From Bacteroidales bacterium (GTDB lineage: Bacteria > Bacteroidota > Bacteroidia > Bacteroidales > UBA1715): DNA of 64,000 nucleotides. Below are positions 63,520 through 64,000 of the stretch, one piece after another. The DNA is taken from positions 20,230-84,229 of the forward strand of contig JAKSTZ010000009.1 of the NCBI GenBank assembly GCA_024402335.1, written 5' to 3'. The position numbers and the translations under genes were made by a program. A model generated the notes under the pieces. The model saw only the letters and a program-made list of their open reading frames with translations. It was not told where the DNA came from and ran no database searches. Each line of letters opens with the position of its first letter. Positions within the stretch are counted from its first letter, which is position 1.

Positions 63520-64000
63520 ATGTTAGACAATCAAAACCCACAAAAGGGGGAGGTGGTATTGTACCAACCGAATGAAACCATCCGTATTGAGGTTCGGATG
63601 GAGAATGAAACCGTATGGCTGACGCAGGCGCAGATGGCGGAGCTGTTTAATAAAGATCAGTCTGTTATTGCTCGGCACATAAAAAATATTTTTGACGAAC
63701 AGGAAGTGTACGAAGAGAGTAATATGCAAATTTTGCATAATACTTTATCTAAGTTCAAGCCAACCAAGGTGTATAGTTTAGATGTTATCATTTCAGTAGG
63801 TTACAGAGTAAAATCACAAAGAGGTACATTGTTTAGACAATGGGCAACAAACGTGATCAAAGAACATTTAAAACGTAGTTGGAGTAACAATACTAAACGT
63901 ATCGAAAATGTTGAGAATAGATTATCTACAGTAGAATCCAAGATTGACTTCTTCGTTCGCACATCCTTGCCTCCTGTGGAGGGCGTCTTCTCCGATGGGC
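63520..64000 (+). CDS. RhuM-family protein, partial (cut by window end)
   Basis: 160 residues are visible from the ATG at 63520; the frame is open to the window end. VWLTQAQMAELFNKDQSVIARHIKNIF is the helix-turn-helix-like start of the RhuM/virulence-protein family, followed by YSLDVIISVGYRVKSQRGTLFRQWA and a charged helix (NTKRIENVENRLSTVESKI). RhuM was first seen in a Salmonella pathogenicity island and is common near restriction systems and other mobile genes. GC content rises at its start compared with neighbours (ATGGCGGAGCTG), which suggests transfer. Confidence 0.9.
   Translation, partial: MLDNQNPQKGEVVLYQPNETIRIEVRMENETVWLTQAQMAELFNKDQSVIARHIKNIFDEQEVYEESNMQILHNTLSKFKPTKVYSLDVIISVGYRVKSQRGTLFRQWATNVIKEHLKRSWSNNTKRIENVENRLSTVESKIDFFVRTSLPPVEGVFSDG

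Overview
The window is a 64 kb piece of a low-GC Bacteroidetes chromosome, most likely from the order Bacteroidales. Evidence: promoters of the TTTG-N19-TAnnTTTG type, weak Shine-Dalgarno sites, a PorX-type regulator of type IX secretion, DUF3822 and LETM1-like proteins typical of this phylum, both a pyrophosphate-dependent and an ATP-dependent phosphofructokinase, and surface lipoprotein glycosidases. No rRNA, tRNA or CRISPR array was found. No stretch longer than 300 bases lacks a gene.

Layout. 1-1.7 kb: the tail of a TonB C-terminal-domain protein, two small unknown ORFs, and a secreted protein whose last codons lie inside a palindromic repeat. 1.7-8 kb: metA, a small lipoprotein, a LETM1-like protein, rsmD, a DUF3822 protein, a membrane-anchored protein and a RecD-like helicase. 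8-11.3 kb: pyrophosphate-dependent phosphofructokinase and porX. 11.4-15.8 kb: prfA, then an arsenic/organoarsenical resistance locus (arsR, a thioredoxin-like protein, arsF, arsG, a frameshifted arsC, arsP) with three copies of a 16-bp operator. 15.8-20.3 kb: a protein of six 20-residue repeats, a DUF4153 membrane protein, adk, obgE and a PAP2 phosphatase. 20.3-23.2 kb: an AT-rich insert with a probable structured small RNA, an orphan protein resembling a phage-type nuclease, and a CoiA-like nuclease. 30.8-23.2 kb (minus strand): a seven-gene transcription unit (TerB/ABC exporter, rbfA, methyltransferase, LolC/E-like permease, cvpA, ybaK, potassium channel). 30.8-40.7 kb (minus): two secreted proteins, serB, a four-gene TolC-HlyD-ABC-ABC export operon, and a DUF2461/FAA-hydrolase/exonuclease operon. 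40.7-46.4 kb (minus): dnaN, gyrB, era and a pseudouridine synthase with a repetitive charged N-terminus. 46.6-50.2 kb: a TPR/PD40 protein, recX, prfB (programmed +1 frameshift) and a zinc-ribbon protein. 50.3-63.3 kb: GH2 and GH31 glycosidases flanking an ORF6N protein, a GT2 glycosyltransferase, ATP-dependent phosphofructokinase, murI, class II aldolase and a sialate O-acetylesterase-like protein. The window ends inside a RhuM-family gene.

How genes work together: the two phosphofructokinases and the aldolase are the core of glycolysis. prfA, prfB, rbfA, era, rsmD, obgE and the pseudouridine synthase serve translation and ribosome assembly. The ars locus appears to be one regulon: the operator overlaps the -7 box of the arsR promoter, and another copy stands before the resistance operon. 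The most unusual items are the small RNA near 20.4 kb, the apparent arsC frameshift, the CoiA-like nuclease with its orphan neighbour, and the repeat-built proteins.
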